A stretch of DNA of 64,000 nt, taken from Aptenodytes patagonicus. Its lineage: Eukaryota > Chordata > Aves > Sphenisciformes > Spheniscidae. Positions 24,034 to 40,000 of the stretch are shown here, in pieces; positions within the stretch are counted from its first letter, which is position 1, and every line of letters starts with the position of its first letter. A model generated the notes under the pieces. The model searched no databases. It was not told the origin of the DNA and saw only the letters and a list, made by a program, of their open reading frames with translations. The position numbers were made by a program, and so were the translations under genes. The stretch covers positions 10,482,417 to 10,546,416 of the forward strand of contig NC_134959.1 of NCBI RefSeq assembly GCF_965638725.1. Reading direction: 5' to 3'.

Positions 24034-27000
24034 CTAAGCACTGGGAGAATAACCACCAGTAACCCACCACCACAGCTAAAGGTCCCACCCATTGGAAATT
24101 AATTGGCACGGCTCCCTAAGTGAGATAGCTGATTAAATCCCACAAGGCTCCTTTTCACAGCACTGAACAGTAAAAAAACCCTGAAATTAGGATCAGGATG
24201 GAATATAGTGACATCTGCAGAGCAGCATACTCACACTGGAAGTCCTAACAGCTCAATACTTTTTCTGGGGGATGCAAGGGAGGAATGTATCACGGTTACC
24301 AGGTGGAGGGCTCTAGGGTGGAGCAGAGGATTCAATGCAAAGCCTTCTAGCATAAAAAGAAGTAAAATCAAGTAGTATGTATGCAATACACAGGTAACAA
24401 ACAGAGCTCCTCTATTCCTTCACTCTCCTTATTGAACCTCGGTATGTGTTCAGACAGAGATCGCTCTTGTAGGTGTATGTTTACACAACACTCAGCAAAG
24501 TGGTGCCCTGATCCTGATATAGCACAAAAAATTATCACATGCCAGCCTCTTAAAAAAATGTTAAATGATCAATGAAAAAATTGATCTGGACTAGACAGAA
24601 GACTACATTTCTCTTATGTAGGAATTAATCTACCAACTGCTAGTTTTTGTTCTGAAACTAAACTTTTCATTTTCAAAAAAAGCTCTCAACTTTCTGTCAG
24701 CCCTCTCAAATGCTGGGGGGGGCAGAAGGGCAAACACCACCATAATTTTCACCTGACTTCATCCTGCTTTAGAAATGCACAATGTTTACTTAAACCTCCA
24801 CACGCTACAGGAAGGACTGGATTCTCCAAGTCCTGAAGCAGGACAGTAACTTGCTAGGAGAGCCATTATTCAGGAGTGGGACAGAGACCTTCAGGCCTGA
24901 ATCTTTTAATAGCAACTGATGGCAGAATACCTAGCACTTCCTACAGTCTCTGCAGGAGGAAGTGCACTGAAGAGAGATGCTGGACTATTTCCTGGTGTAG
25001 GCAATCGTTTTGTGTGCTAATTACACTGGTGAAAACAATTTTCAAGGTTTCTTGAGACCTAGTTTTGGACAGTCACCTCTGAAGTGTTCACTCAAACAAC
25101 GAAGATCTCCTAAACATGCTTCCCATGCTAGAAGAAATACACAAAAGGCCAGGCTAAGAGAATGCAACTGTTAAATGTTTTAATTTTGCCAGTGTCTCTA
25201 ACTTATTTCAAACCAATTTATATGCTGCTCCCAGATATTATTGATTTGCTAAGACACCTTGACCAGGACAAAGTAAATACCAAAGTCTGGAGAAGACATA
25301 CCTCTATCCAGACTAGTATGTAATAAAGAAAAGGCAATACAGAAGGAGATAATCACTTCTCACACATGCTGCAGTTCAGATGCGGAACTTACTATGACAG
25401 AAGTAATTAAATCCAGAACAGCCAAAATGTATGCAAAACCAGTTATGTATGGTTCAGTCTACAAATATAGGCTACATGCAACTTACATATAGGCTACACC
25501 CAACTTATGTACCAAATCTTAAAAGCTAAGAGAAGTAGCAGCTTGTTTATATGATCCATTCCACTGGTACTGAAGTTCAGTCTGCCTGCAGAAACAGAGT
25601 ACTTTCTATGGTATTTTGCAACTTGCTACCCAATCACTGCTTCAACAGTCATAAAAGAAACGAAATATGTATCAGACTAATGCTGACTGCCCTTTTTTCC
25701 CTCCCCTCATCAACTGAGAGATTTCAGGAAACAAAAGCAAATAAATTTCAGGCTTAAAAGCAGCTGTTTATGGTTACTACAGTATTTTTATCTACACATC
25801 TATAGCAGACTGCAAACATTTTACATTTATGACACATAACAAGCAACCTGTTTGGTTTTGTTCCCAGTTTTCATTAAATACCACAACCTTCCTGCATATG
25901 AAAATCTATATATGAAAATTAATAGATAGCAAAACATAAAATAAACATGTTCTCTGTAGCCACTGCATCTGTAATTTTTAATAAATAAGTTATAGAAATG
26001 ATTCCTTTATATTCCATTATAATTATGAATATCAATAACCTCCATCCAAACTGCTGTTTTGATACAATGAAGGGGAAAAAAAATCTGACCAAAAAGCATA
26101 AACTGCTTTCAAAAGCTGAAAGATAACTGTGAGATTCTTTGTACTGTAAGATTCTCTGCATAAAACAATTAAGTGCTATTTTCTGGACTGTGTGCAAAAT
26201 ATACATCCTTGGCTTCTACAACCCATAATGAAATTAGAATTAAGAATAAACTGAAGACAACTGAACTTCAAGTTTATAGAACTATTGCGAAAGACATAGT
26301 TCTTTTGGTCTCTTACAGAAGAAAAAACTTTGAAAGTTTAACAGAAGGTTTCAAGAATGACTGCTATCCCCCTACAAACAAGCTTCAATAAGATGATTAC
26401 TTAACACACAAAATCTTATTTTTAAGCTAGAATTCTAAAGCTTTACAACAGAACAATAGAATGGCAATACTGAGTTCACAAGCTTTAGTATACTAATACA
26501 GTACTTCACTAGGAAATGCTCTCTCAGTGCACTGATCATTATTAAGTTGTACTGATTTGGGAAAAAAGTATCCCACCAGATGGAAATAACAAGAAATGAA
26601 CTGCATTTCCTGCCTTGGAAAACGGTGCAGTCATGTCAGCTACAAAGATTTTTAGGCATACCACAAAACTACAAAATAAAAGCAGTGATCTCCAAAAGTA
26701 ATACTATCAGTTATTGTTCAAAATCAGGTGGAACATGGAAAAGCCAAGTAACTGAAAATTTATATTCTCCAACAAGTTACAGACAAATGTCTGTAGTAAG
26801 TGATCAAAGTACTAACTGAAGTCTTGGACATTAGCCATTTTTAGGAGCATTCACTACAAAGCTATGACAGATGCACAACTACATTAACATAAGCATGTTT
26901 TAAAGCACTGTTAACCCTGCTTGCTCCAACTAAACCGACCAAAACTATTATGGGGGGAAAAGTTATATACCATACTTCAGGAATTGTTCCCCTCAAATTA

Positions 27001-28069
27001 AACAGAAAAAGTAATGGGAAAACAGTCAGAACTGCTGCATTAAAAGGATTATCTTGAAGACAACACTCAGAGGGCAAAGCAGAAATTAAGAGCAACTCAA
27101 CACTTAAGCTAACAAGTGCAAGAATGAAATCTCCACTGTTTCTCTACTCTCCAAGTACCTGTAAGTCACAATAAACCAATCAAGATATAAACCCAAAGAA
27201 CCATCTGTATTTTTCTTTATAAAAAAAAGTACAATCCAAGAATCCTAAATAGTTAAGAAATCAGTTAATTTAGATTTTTTATAACCATTTGAAAGGAACA
27301 ACAAATACAGTTCTGTGCATCCTGCATTTTCACTAGTCCTCAACTCAGCCACGGTAGGGCCAGTGATTTCATGAACACTAGAGAGAAATAAGCCCTTTTA
27401 AAAACCTGCCTTTAAGAAAAAGCCTTTAAGAAAGAGCCATTCTGCAATCACTTAAGAAAACTGTTATTCTTTTTTTTGCCACTGAATTCAGTGGGACTAT
27501 GCTAGTGCATTGTTATCCTCAGAACTACAGCTGTATTGTGATTTCACGTAAAGCAGAAGAAACTTACTGAATTCAATGAAATTGCACTATTGTAGGTAGG
27601 ATTAGAGTAAGACCCCTATTTCAACCTGACAAGACCAATTTAACAAAACTACTTTAACTTGATGCACTTCATTTGCTTCCTCTAATAATAAAAGAGGACA
27701 TCCCACCTCTTGTATGGAACTATTTCTTTCAAATTACAAAAATAAGGTTGTCTTGGGGGAAGAAAAAAGAAACAACTTAGGTTACTTGTAGGAAGCAGCA
27801 GTGAAGTGGGAAATGGGAGAAATAGCCATTATTTTAGCTGAACCAAATTGACACAGTAAAGCTGATGGAGGATGTAAAAACATGAAAGGGAATTGGCTTA
27901 TATTCTGTTTATGACTTGTTTCTGAACATTTCATAGCAGTAAGTCCACAACATTCTACAAAGCATAATTCAAAAGCAAAAACCATTATATTTAGAAATAC
28001 TGAATATACTCAAAATTGCCCCCCAATCAGAATTCATAAACATGTTTTTTAAAATACAACTGCAGACAT
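24034..28069. other. Interval downstream of TK2
   Basis: TK2 is transcribed leftward, so the right part of this AT-rich interval must hold its 3' UTR. I see no minus-strand AATAAA before 22698; an ATTAAA variant near 25976 is a weak candidate. A 22-bp direct duplication is at 25465-25508. No further gene or transposon is recognised. Confidence 0.45.
25465..25508. repeat. 22-bp tandem duplication
   Basis: Two adjacent imperfect units starting ATATAGGCTACA (25465-25486, 25487-25508). Confidence 0.8.
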
Positions 28070-31000
28070 CTATAAATGGTGTTGCATATTATATGGATTC
28101 AGTATTTGGTCCCGGTTTTCTTCATACTTTTCTATCATTTTCTGCATGTCATGGTCAGCTCCAATAACCTTGAAAAGAAGATGATGAACATTAGAAATAA
28201 TGACACCATAAAACATGTTTGCTTTTGAGCAAAATAGAACAGGACTACCACTGAAGCCACACTGTTACAATCCTAGAGATCTGTCCAGTTACCTTTCTGT
28301 TCAGAATTTGGCATTCGTTGGAAAGCTACATGTCTGATCCTGCAAATAATCACAGTGAACAGCCCCTCAAATTACTTCGAAGAGATGGAAGACCAGACTT
28401 TTATGCTATACACTCTGGATAGCTGTAAACATTTTTTCTGAGATTTTCCTTCTCCAAAGGTTATTAGAAAAGCAGATTTATTTACTTTTACCACTAAATA
28501 ACACTCTTAGTATTTGGAAAGTACAATCCTCCATATGCTTAATTGGTTATAACTAAAATAATACTCACAAGCACTGGGCAGGAAACTTTGAATAGTGTAT
28601 GTTTAATGAGCCACTCTTCATAGAGCTGATGAATAGCTTCTAAATATTCCTAGGAAAGAGGCATTCAAATAACACATATGCCCAGGGATGAAACACACAC
28701 TGCAATTTTTATACATTTGGTAAGTAGTTAAGAACTACATATAAAAGCCAGCATTAGATATTTCCACTAACAAAAATAAAAAACATCAGAAGGTTTTTGA
28801 GAAAAAACAATTCCCAGTATAAGGTTTTACTCCATGAAGAACCTCAAAGACACAGAGCTTACAGGAACACAGGGCTCTCAGCTCCTTTTAAGATCAAGAA
28901 CCACGTTTCTCTCCCATAGGTATAATCTGGCTCAAGATTTTACAGAGAAAAATACAACAAAGAGAAGGACAAAAAGGGAAAGACTGCAAATAATATGTAC
29001 TGAAGGCACTTTCTGTGTCAATACATTTTCCTAAAATTCCCAGTTCACTTTCTCCTAACTCTGACTCAATTTCCTCTAAAAGCATTTCTACCTATCATCA
29101 ACTATTAGGTTTTCTTCATGGAGACCACTTAACATTTTTCACTCATATTTGTTCCCCCCCACCCCTCAGTAGAGCTGCAAAGTAACACGGTGTCTCTTCA
29201 AATCCATTATAGCAAGGATTTATTCTCCAAGGCAAAATTCCACATGGCCCAAAATTTAGCTCTTTGCATGTATCTTCAACTGACAACTGCTTCTACTGAA
29301 CTACCCAACACTAGAGATACCTTTGTAGTATACAGTATGTCTTCTGTGACTACATTTATTTCTGGTTAGGCTTTCTTTAGAAGAAAACTCGTTTAATGAA
29401 GGGCCATTCTGTAACTTGACACAGAAAGTGATCATTCAATTACTACAGTTTATTTTTAAGCAGATTCCCATGCTAACAATTTTCGACAAGTTGCTTGTTT
29501 TCAGACACAAGCAGAGATGCTTTTCATGCATAAACATCCTGGTAATAGCAGACAACAGAAAATGCCCACATAAATCTTCAGCACCTGCATGCACAGGTCT
29601 TTGTGCTTCAACTGGGTGTCTTTATGCCATTTAATGATACAGAAGCAATTGCCTTTTTACATCTTAGAGAAGATTAATAGTTGATTAATAGTGCACCTAA
29701 ACAGTCAGCTATAGTACACTGATTACTAAAACATAACACATAAGTCAGTGTGCATGACAGATCATTTTTGTAAAAGAAATCAAAATTAAATACTGAAGTT
29801 TTAGTTTGCAATGGAAACAGCTGCACCACATTTTGGCAATACACTCAAGATATGATTTTAGTATTTAGATTAGATTGGAATCACTATGTTTTTAAAGCTC
29901 ATTGTAACCACATATATTGAAGGAACTCCTTACCAGAGGAATGATCTTTTCCTCTTCTCTGCATCTTCTCTTTAACCTCTCATAACAAACTTCAGGAGAA
30001 GTCTGCAGGTAAACTGCCATAACAAAAATTATAATAGTTACGTTCAAGGATCAGCTTTAAAAGCAAAGAAGAAACTTACTTCACAAACTATAGAAGGAAA
30101 GAATCCTGACTTGGGTACCACCACTGAATCTCCCCTTTGGCGTTACTGTTAATCAATCCATGAACCATCCAAAAATTCATGCTGCCTGATGCTACACATT
30201 GCAACCACTATTATATTGAATAATATGATTATTTATGACCCAAGAAACAAGAATTATTTTTTCTCCCAGTAAGGAAACCACCCACAAACAAGCCCCTCCA
30301 GATCCCATCAAAATGTTACCTATCAAATCAACCGAAACATCAGTGTTGTTCTGGATCCAGTCAAACCATTCAGTTAGGACAACATAATCCACCTCTGGCA
30401 TTTTTCCGCTGAATAAACATAGAAGTCATCACTTACTGAACAGCATGCACAGATCAATTCTAAACTCATATTTTTTTCACCTGACCAGAATTACTCCCAA
30501 TTTACTCCAGCATATGTGAAATGAAAACAAGACCAGTATTATGCCCACCAAAATTGAAGGCTTCATAAAGCATTGTTTATACAACAGAAAGACCAAATCT
30601 TTTTCTTTAAAAAAAAAAAAGTACTTACTAACACAAAGTTTCTATTATTAACAGTTACAAACATTAATTATTTTTCCCACTACAGTTAAGAAATAATTAC
30701 TTGGTGACTAAGAAGAAAAACATCACCATGTTGACATTTATGCAATAACAACAAATTAGTGTCAATGGTATTTATTGCTCAAGTTCTTTGTATCAGGAAC
30801 ATTTCAAATATATCTGAATACTGCAGTGCATGTCACCAGAAAGGCTTGATTTACTAAGCAGCACTGACAATTCATTACAGAAGCCATAGTAAAGAGCAGT
30901 AAAAAAACAATGACACCGTGTAAATAAAATTTACTCCCGCTGTAAGAAATATTTGTGGAAAGAGTACTGAAATATTCAACATGCTTCATTTGAACTCTGT

Positions 31001-34000
31001 ATTCAGAGAGCATAGACAATATTGGAGACAACTGCCCTAAGGTTACCTCAGTAAGAATAATAAAATATCAAACAACTCATGTAGAAGGGAGTCTATAGAG
31101 GACATATTAAGAATCACGTTATATTTTTACTAGTATCGGAATTTTCACTTATTACCATATTCCTAAATAGTCAAATATTACTAGTTTTACATTATTCTGT
31201 CTTCAAAACTGGTGATAGTAACACATACTCCACACTCTTTCCTAAATGCCTCTGCAATAGAAATATAAAAAAGAGATGGGGTCAAGAGGCTCCTGTCCTC
31301 TCCAGCTGAATGATTAAGACCAGCTGCAACATTTTAAATAGTGCTGAAGAAAAAGGTTCCACAGATTTCTAAACCATTCTCCCGGCAACATGCTTTGATC
31401 ACTGGCAAAACTGAGTAAAGATAAAGCAGAAAGATATTTCCACTTAAGTATGCAAGAAAGCCAAACCCATATTCATACCACCTCCCTCCTTTATCTGCCA
31501 TCCAGCTGAATATCTTGCCTCCCAAAGCACCCAAGAAATGGGAAAACACAATTCACTGCTATTCTTCTAATACATCAATCGTATACGTTTCTGTATACTT
31601 ATGTATATACATAAGCCAAATACTGATTCTGCTACTTTTCTCCAAGACATATGGGTAAAACAGGAAGGTCAAAAGGAATTAGAAATAAGAAAAAGCCCCA
31701 CTATTCTTACCCTAAAAGACAGATACATCCAGGTCAATTCTGCATTGACCTGCCCTGCAGACAATGTGCCTTTGCCTTCCCTGCGTCAGTACAGTCCCCT
31801 GGATAATCCTGTGAGGATTCTGGATCAGGCTCAAGATCCATAAAGATACAGGTAATGTAAAAGACACAAAAGGGTGTTTTCATTTCCAAAGTTTGCTGAC
31901 ATTTGACTCCTACCAAGTAAAGATTTTACTGCAAAAGTTAAACATGAATGGAACGAGCTTTACATCATAAATAACTATGAATCCAAATGGGACAAAGTGA
32001 ATTGCTAGTGCTTATCCTATAACATATCATGCATACTCACGTGCACACATTTAAAATTCTTCTACAGTTTTACACCTAACATGAGCGTGTCTTTCAGTGC
32101 TAAACTCAGATGTGCAAGCGCAGTAAGAACTTGGACACTCATGCATATCTCTGCATGCCGGAGAAGCTCACAGCAAGGGCTCACAATTTAAGCCTTCCAT
32201 CATCGTCGTAAATCTTACTCTATTTCTCTCTCTCTGGGAAAAAGCCTGCAAAGCCAAAACACAAATACTGAGTGACACTGGATCAAAGAAGAGCTGGTAT
32301 TCCTGATATTCCCACAGCTCTTCATCCCTTGCTTAAACTAATCATTCTCCTAAAGGAGAATAGCTTGTGTAGACTAGAGATAGCAAGGGATTCTTCTCCA
32401 TCTTTAAGACTGGGACCCTAAGCAATACCTCTCTTACAGAAAAGAAAGCAGGAAACCTCTGCTCTTTGCAGCATGCTTACCCCATTCAGTCTGAATCCAA
32501 TTTTGAATAAAAAAGTTCTATTTCATTTTCACATACTTTTAATGGGAAAATGCCTTCCATACAGCTATTTAACAATCCCTTTGCTGAAGATACCCCTCAG
32601 GCTCAAGCTATTCAACAGGGTTTTTTTATAACATTTTCAGCAAAATTTAAAGCTATGTCAGGTCAGTTTTGTTTTCCGGACCTTCCATCAGACAGGCATA
32701 ATTCAGTTTCTACAATGGGCAACCTCTCCTGTGTTCTCTGTGGGATTTTTGCATGTTGACTAACCTACAGAAGAATTAGGATCACTCCCTTACAGAGACA
32801 GGAGATTCCTTCTAGGAAATAGTAACAAGGAAAGAAAAAGCCTCTGGAGGATACAAAGGAATTTTCCTTTGCAAAGTCCATTTAGTTACAGAATAAGTTT
32901 TAAAATTTTCATGCAGCAGTTGAACAAAAAAACACAGCATGGGAAGCAATTGTTTTAAGTTATAAGGCCTTTCCCCTGCCACAGGGCACTATTATCATTC
33001 TACATGAAAGTATCAAGTGTAAAGTTTGTATTTTCTCTTTGTTCCTCTGATAGCTAAGACACCACCTTCTAATTTTTAGCCCTTAATGTATCCACAGCCT
33101 TTTTCTATCTAATTGTTCTTTTGTTATTATAGATCTGCAATTTCAATAACTCCCATTTTTGTGTTTGCACCCGGTGTGCCCATAGGTGACAAGTGTATTC
33201 TCCCAACTTTTCTACACAATATGTCAAGCTGTTTTTGTCTCTTTAAACAGACTTTCCACTCTTCCGATCATGCCAGTATCTCCGCTTCATACCTGTTTCA
33301 GTTTTAGTTCATAGATCATGAACAAGCAGTTAGAAGTATAAAAAGTCATGTTAAAAAGCTCTCATAAAAGCTGTGTACAAAAGCACCAATATTCCCATCT
33401 CCCTCCTGGAAGCCCTTCACCAGATACTTCCAAGAGTCACATTTACTCTTCTCTGGGCTACACAATACTAGCATTATTTTGTGATCAATTTTTATTTATC
33501 TATAAATATATAAATATATATTTTTCTGATTTTCGACTTACAATCTTTAATCTTACAGTTGAAATTTCTGTAGTCAGTTCAACTGAATGATAGAATTTAT
33601 TAGCATACTCTCACCCTTTGTACTAAAGCATCAATCCAAAGGCTGATCCAACATGAGTAACATCCTTCCAGCCTGATACCTCCCCTTTCAATATCTCCCT
33701 TCAATGGGATTTCCTATCACATTACAACGCCAGCTTCTGCACTTAGGAATAATCATTCATGAAAGTCTCCCAAAACCTCCTTGATAAATACGTAACTTCA
33801 GTTCAGATTGATGAGAACGCCTTTGTTTGGGGGTGGGAGGGGGTGGAATGTTACAAAACACAATTACTAGATTAGTCTAACAGGATGTGTTGTTGGTCGC
33901 TAACTTTCCATTTTTTTCCAAAGCTTTAATTATTCTTTCCTTCATCATTTGCTCTGAAGTTCTGCTAAATACTGAGGCAGATGAACAAACCTGCAGTTAC

Positions 34001-37000
34001 TAAGATGACTTTCCCTACCCCCTAATACGGGCTCTACAGTAGTTGTTTTAAGCCACAGGGGTACTGCCTCTATGTTACAATACTTTCTCCTAGTGCAAGA
34101 TTTCACATGCTTTTGGAACTCTGAAATGGACTTCGTTTCTACTGTAGTTGTGGTTTCTACTATTTCCATACTCCCATTATCATCCTGCCTTTTCTCATAT
34201 GCAGTTTTCTTTCCTGTACACAGAAGTAACTATTAGTTTTTGAGACAAGTCTAGATGATCTTTGAAGAACTAGAACACGTAAGGATAGGGCAGTGATCAA
34301 ACAACATGGAATAAAGCTATAGAACTGATTGCCATAGGACGTCCTGGAAACTAAAGGTTTACACGAGCTTAGGGGGAAACTTGACAGGTTCATGGAAAAG
34401 AAACTGCCTGTGGGTTACTAAATACAGAGAAACCACTGCTGAATAAGGAAGTCCCTAAACTGTAAGTTACTGGATATACTCAGAAATTATCATAAATGCT
34501 TACCCTGTTCTTACACTCTTTTCAAGTACTTCTGGCCACCACTGGAGACAGGATATGAGAGATGACAGATTTACTTATTTTTTTAATGTGACTCAAAATG
34601 GCTATTTTCATGTAGCCCAAATTTTTCCTTGTTTTATTTATAATCCTTTTACACACCCTTATATTTTGGTTTGCTATTGGTAGCATCAGCTGGCTTCTAG
34701 CTTGCTGTAACAAAACAAAGCAAATGCCTTCTGTCCAACATTAAAAAGTGCTGAAGCCACAAAACATCTTAGATGCCCTTAAAAATATTATTACAAAATT
34801 AATACATAGAGTTGACACAAGCAGACTTAGCCTTGTAGCAATGAAGTTCTCAGTCTTTGGGACAAAAGCACTTTGTTGACAACGGAAAAAAAAAAGTCAG
34901 TAATTAAAAACGAGAAAGACATTCCAGTACATTTCCACTGCATACAGACTGGGATAAATAACACCTCTTTCTGTTTGCCTCGCATCTTATTGTGTGTCTC
35001 TCAACTTTCAAAGCAGTTCCAGTAGCAGACTAGGAACTTATGAAGCGTGGATGCCATCTTGTGGCATGCAGCCATTCTCCCTGCAGACAGGAGCAAGAAA
35101 CTGGTTTTGTCCCTGAAGACCACTGAAAAATCCATTAAAACAATAATCTGTTACCTACACTTCGCAATATAAGGTCAGAATTCTAAACAAAAAAAAAACC
35201 AAACAAACCAAAAAACACCAGTGCTAATTACTGCACTACTTTAGTTAGTATGGGATGGATGAGTTATACATCGGCCAGGTAATAAATGCTTTTTCTATCT
35301 CGGGACACAATCTTATCCCCCAGAACAAAATAACCTGGGTTAGGCCCAACTGCTCTACCTCTGACCCAAGCACACCTGGGGGTGGGGACCTGATTCAGAA
35401 AGTGACATTTAGAGACAAACAGCTCTTGTTCTTTCTTTACTCACTAGCCTACCAAGGTTTTCAGGCTATTTTGATCCTATGAATCCTGATTCTGAGCAAT
35501 AGCACGTGAGGGCTGGAAAGCTTGTCACTCAAGTCCCTGCTTCCAAGAAATGCCAATGCTAGATGCTAGGTTGGATAACGCTATCTAGTTCTCTCCCTCC
35601 TACAGTATTATTCTTTGTATCTTCATGGGTTTTGACCTGTTCAGTATGCATTTGCTTTGATTTAAGCAAGACTTTTGTATTCAGCTGGAGAGCAGATAAC
35701 TTCAGTAAACGGTGTTCTAAATAATAAGATGTTCTAAATACGCAAGAGCACTTCTAAAAAAGGCTCTCATCTGGCCCATGTCCTACAGGTTTTATTCTAC
35801 CAGTGGGCACCACGTCCCGTACAAAACACACTGCCACTCCAACAAAAAACTGACAGATTTCACAGACCACTAGATGCAAATTACCAAAGAAATCATCAGT
35901 CGATTATATATATTTTTTTAATCTAATTAAGTCGAGAAAGTAAAGTAGAAAGCTATATACCATACCTTCGATACAAATTTTCTACAAAGATGTATTTTGC
36001 ACTGTGAATTGATCGCTCCATCATTCTTACTGGGGAAATCTACAAAATAAAACTTGACAGTCACTGCCTACTTTACATATTTTTTCAGCATGCTTGTTTC
36101 TTTTCAAGCTCATATTGCACATCATGTCCTTTACATTATGAAACACATAACATTTTCAGTTCTTCCAGATCTTGTGACAAAAAAATTTACTGGGAGGGTG
36201 GGAACCACAAAAAAAGAAGTATTCTTAACCTTACTTATGGTCACTGCGTCATTAAACACCTAACTAATTTGTTATTCATATGCAAGTTTCAAACGTAACT
36301 GCAGAAGCGTTCAACTGAGCAGCTGAAGTTAACTAAGGGGACAAAAAAGCAGCAATCCACTTAGGATTTGCAGAGCTACAGGAACTATCGCTACCTGAAT
36401 TGCTGCCACTGTGTCAACAGCACAGACCTAACCAGAAAAACTGTAATAAGAAAACAGAACTTTTTAAAGAAATAATTATAACTGACAAAGCACTGCTGCC
36501 TTAGCCAGTCTTGCACGCGTTCAAACAGCGCTTCATTTTGGAGAAGAGATTCTGACACTCTGTGGCCCCTGCAGAGCAAGGAAACCCTGGCAGTGCTCTT
36601 TCTAACCAGGTATTCTGCATGTTAATGATGATGAAAGCAACAATTACTCCAGCAAGGCTCAAATGGTAAATGACAGCAAAGTACAGATTAAAATGGATGG
36701 CGATCATCAGGAATTTTTGAATCAACGTTTTCTGCAACAGAATGAGATTTCTATTATCTTGAAAAAACACCTCTTCCAAAAAGCTAATCATTATATGTGT
36801 GGCGTAACTATCATATGTGGTACTTTTGAAAGTTTGCCCTGACACAAACTCAGAAAATATAATGCAAGAACAATCATTAAGATATAACTGTGCCACCTAA
36901 GATCAGATCTTGTAATCAGGGAATGCAAGATTTAGCACAGAATGTAACAAAAGGTGTTTGAAGGAAAGAGAAATGAACAGATCTTGATAAAAAGGTAGAG

Positions 37001-40000
37001 TGTGTGAATCGATACAGAAAAAGAAAAAATTACAAGACAAAAAGGATGCAAACCATCTGAAAAAAAGCAATAGAAAATTTTAGTGGAAGTATTTTGGAGA
37101 AACACAAGAAGCAATGGCTAAATTTGTGCTAGACAGCATAGAGCAGTAGAATGAATACTAACACTATCTTTAAGATTACCTAATGTTTGCCGAAGATTTG
37201 AAATAGCTAAATTTATATAGAGACCAATTACAGACAAGTCACTGACGTGTGATGAAGAGATTTGTGCAAGTCTAGCTCATAAAGGTGCTGCAAAAAAAGC
37301 AGTATCAGTTTGCGGAAGTTCTGAGCAGGTAGGAAGCAGACGTTTCACCCCCGGAGCACATGTTGAGTATATCAACGTCTTTGCACTATAAAAATTTACA
37401 CTCACTGCAGGAACAAAGAGCGAACACAAACAGCATCTTAACTTTTGGATACAAGGTTAAAAATATGTATTACTCATAACCGCATCTAACTCTTTTTTAA
37501 ATTAAAAGAAAAACATGTTTATTTACCATTGGTCTGGTATGCTGCTCCAACATTGTAAGCTGTATGTAAGTCTGTAATGTTATCCCCCATCTTGATGCAT
37601 CTTGGTACATTAAGCCCTGGGGTTAGAGATGGAAGTGAGAGACAGACAGGTTACGTCAAACAGCAAGATTTCATAAGCTTTAGCAATTCTGTTGTGCAAA
37701 AAGAAGTGCACTAAAACAGCTGACACCAGGTTTGACAAGAATTAAGTGATCATTTGCTCTCCGCAATGCAGATGTAAGAATTACAGTCCTGGACCTTAGA
37801 GACATTAAGTGGGGCACTTGGAATGCTCGCTGAAGTCAACAGGAATTCGTTACTCTGCACCTGGAAGAGTCAGGACCAAGGCATACCTCATATGAGACAG
37901 TTCAAATATGTTCAGTAATTAAAAAACGTATCTGGTACTCTGTTGTTGTGCACTGACAGACCATATACCCAGTCCATCCAGAAATGCAAATATGGTTCCA
38001 GTAAGTATGCACTGGGCCTCAGAAAAGGTGTCTTTTAACACAGACAACTGTTCTTCCCAAAGGATCATCAAAGCAGTTCTCAGATCTTCCACTCTTCCTG
38101 ACTGCTGCAATTCTACACACACATACACTTACAAGCAACAGTCTATCCTGCAAAGCAGAGAAAAGATCTGACTCAAAATAAGACATCATTCAGTGTCTAT
38201 TTGCTGAGGTGACAAGCTTTAAGTCAGCAGCATGGCTTCAGTCCACAGCTCCGACCTCTTTCTTTTCCCCTTGTCCAAGATCAGAATGAGAAAGTACTCT
38301 GAAGTGCACAGATTGCTGTGGTGACGTGCAACACAGCCAAGCCTGCCCCATCCCTTTACTAATAATAAGAAATTAAAGCATCAGCAACTCCTAATAGGGA
38401 GAATGTACTTTTCCAGGGGACCTATGCTAGCAGTAATTGCATCAAATACATGTTTGGGCACGTGTGGTTTGGGGTGTATCCACACCACTGTGTTGACAGC
38501 AAATTCCACGTGAGCTTGAGCATAGATACCCATCTCAGCCAGCAATGAGATTTTTGCAGTGGAAGCGATCATAAAAGCAGGAAAAACTGACATCAGAAAC
38601 TACTTCAACCATCCCAGCAAAAGCATATCTGCAGATGTAGTCAGAGCCCTGACTGCTGTCTCTGAGCACTGCTGTGACAAAGGGACATACTTGTGGGGAA
38701 CGGTTCCAAGAAACGATGACTACCCAAAAGACAACAGAAGCTCTCAACACTGCACAGGACTTAATATTCCTTATCTTCAGCAGTCAAACAATATTAACCG
38801 ATCAGATCCACCCCTCACTTCGAGTGACGTTCTTCCCTTCTTTGAAATGGGCATAAGTAGATTTAGAAACAACTGCCACACTCAGGGCTTACCTGTGAAT
38901 TTCTTTAGTTCATACCCAACAAACAGTCCAGTCCTTGCCAAAATCACATTTTATATGCAATGTTTCTATTATATGCATGTCTTAATCACAGTAAAAGATC
39001 TTTTGCATCATGGAGCTTTATTTTTTGCTGTATGAGATTATGAGCACACCTTTCGTAACAGTTTTGCTGACTGGTAAGAAGTCCTCACGCATGTCTTTCT
39101 AAAATAACAGTAATTGTAGAAATAATTTCTGCCACTTACCAGGATATTATGACCACGAACATTCCTCCACTTAGTCACCGGTTCTGTCAAAACCTTGTTA
39201 AAAAGAATTACTCCATGTTAAACATGGTTTAGATTCTAAATACTTAATTTGACCCTACAAGTCTACAACTATTTTTAATGAATACTCATTCAGTAAGTCA
39301 GAGTATTCAGGACTTGTATTGGAAAACTCATCCCTCTCCAAAAAACAGCACTGAATCCTGTAATACAAAAGGTAATAATGAACACTGTTAAAAAATAGAG
39401 AAATATCATTATACAACATCTTTTTAGCATTTTTAAACCACCAAAATAAAACACTGGATTGATTACCTAATAAGCCTGGATATAATTTCACTTTTTTAAG
39501 TCAGAATCAGTACCATGTAAGGGAAAGAATAGCTTAGCTGAGTACTGATTGCAGTTCAATGACCTGCTCATTCCCTCACAAATTAATTTCTCGGAGAGTA
39601 ACACTTGTCAGCAAAGGAAAAGAGGATCAGACTGCTATCACATTGACTTTTCATTTTATTTTTGCGCTCTAACAAACAAAATTTATTCAAAAATTCTATG
39701 AAATTAATCAGAAAAGCTTCTACCCTGAATAGGTAAAATCACAAGAGACTCACCTGGTTCAAACAGGGGGTAAAACTCCAACGATAGTAGAGCCAGGCCT
39801 AAGAGAATCTGATAAGCCTGGGAAGTTAACTAGCTTTTTAAAAAATGTTGTACTATATGCAAATTAAAGTTTGCTATCCTTTGGGTTAATAGTTATTTAC
39901 TCCATAAGGATCATTCCTGTTAAATTACCAAACAACATCTAGCAACCCAGCATTTCTATGAGGAATCCTAAGAGTTATTATCAAATGTGTTCCCAGGTCT

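Noticed and set aside
36501-36896. 131-codon minus-strand hydrophobic frame in a TK2 intron as a membrane-protein gene
   Set aside because: The hydrophobicity follows from AT-rich sequence, and no splice or family evidence supports it.
38381-39035. Open frames on both strands in a TK2 intron, including 158 codons on the plus strand
   Set aside because: No motif, no splice-site support, and frames are open on both strands, so more likely chance or an unrecognised old insertion.
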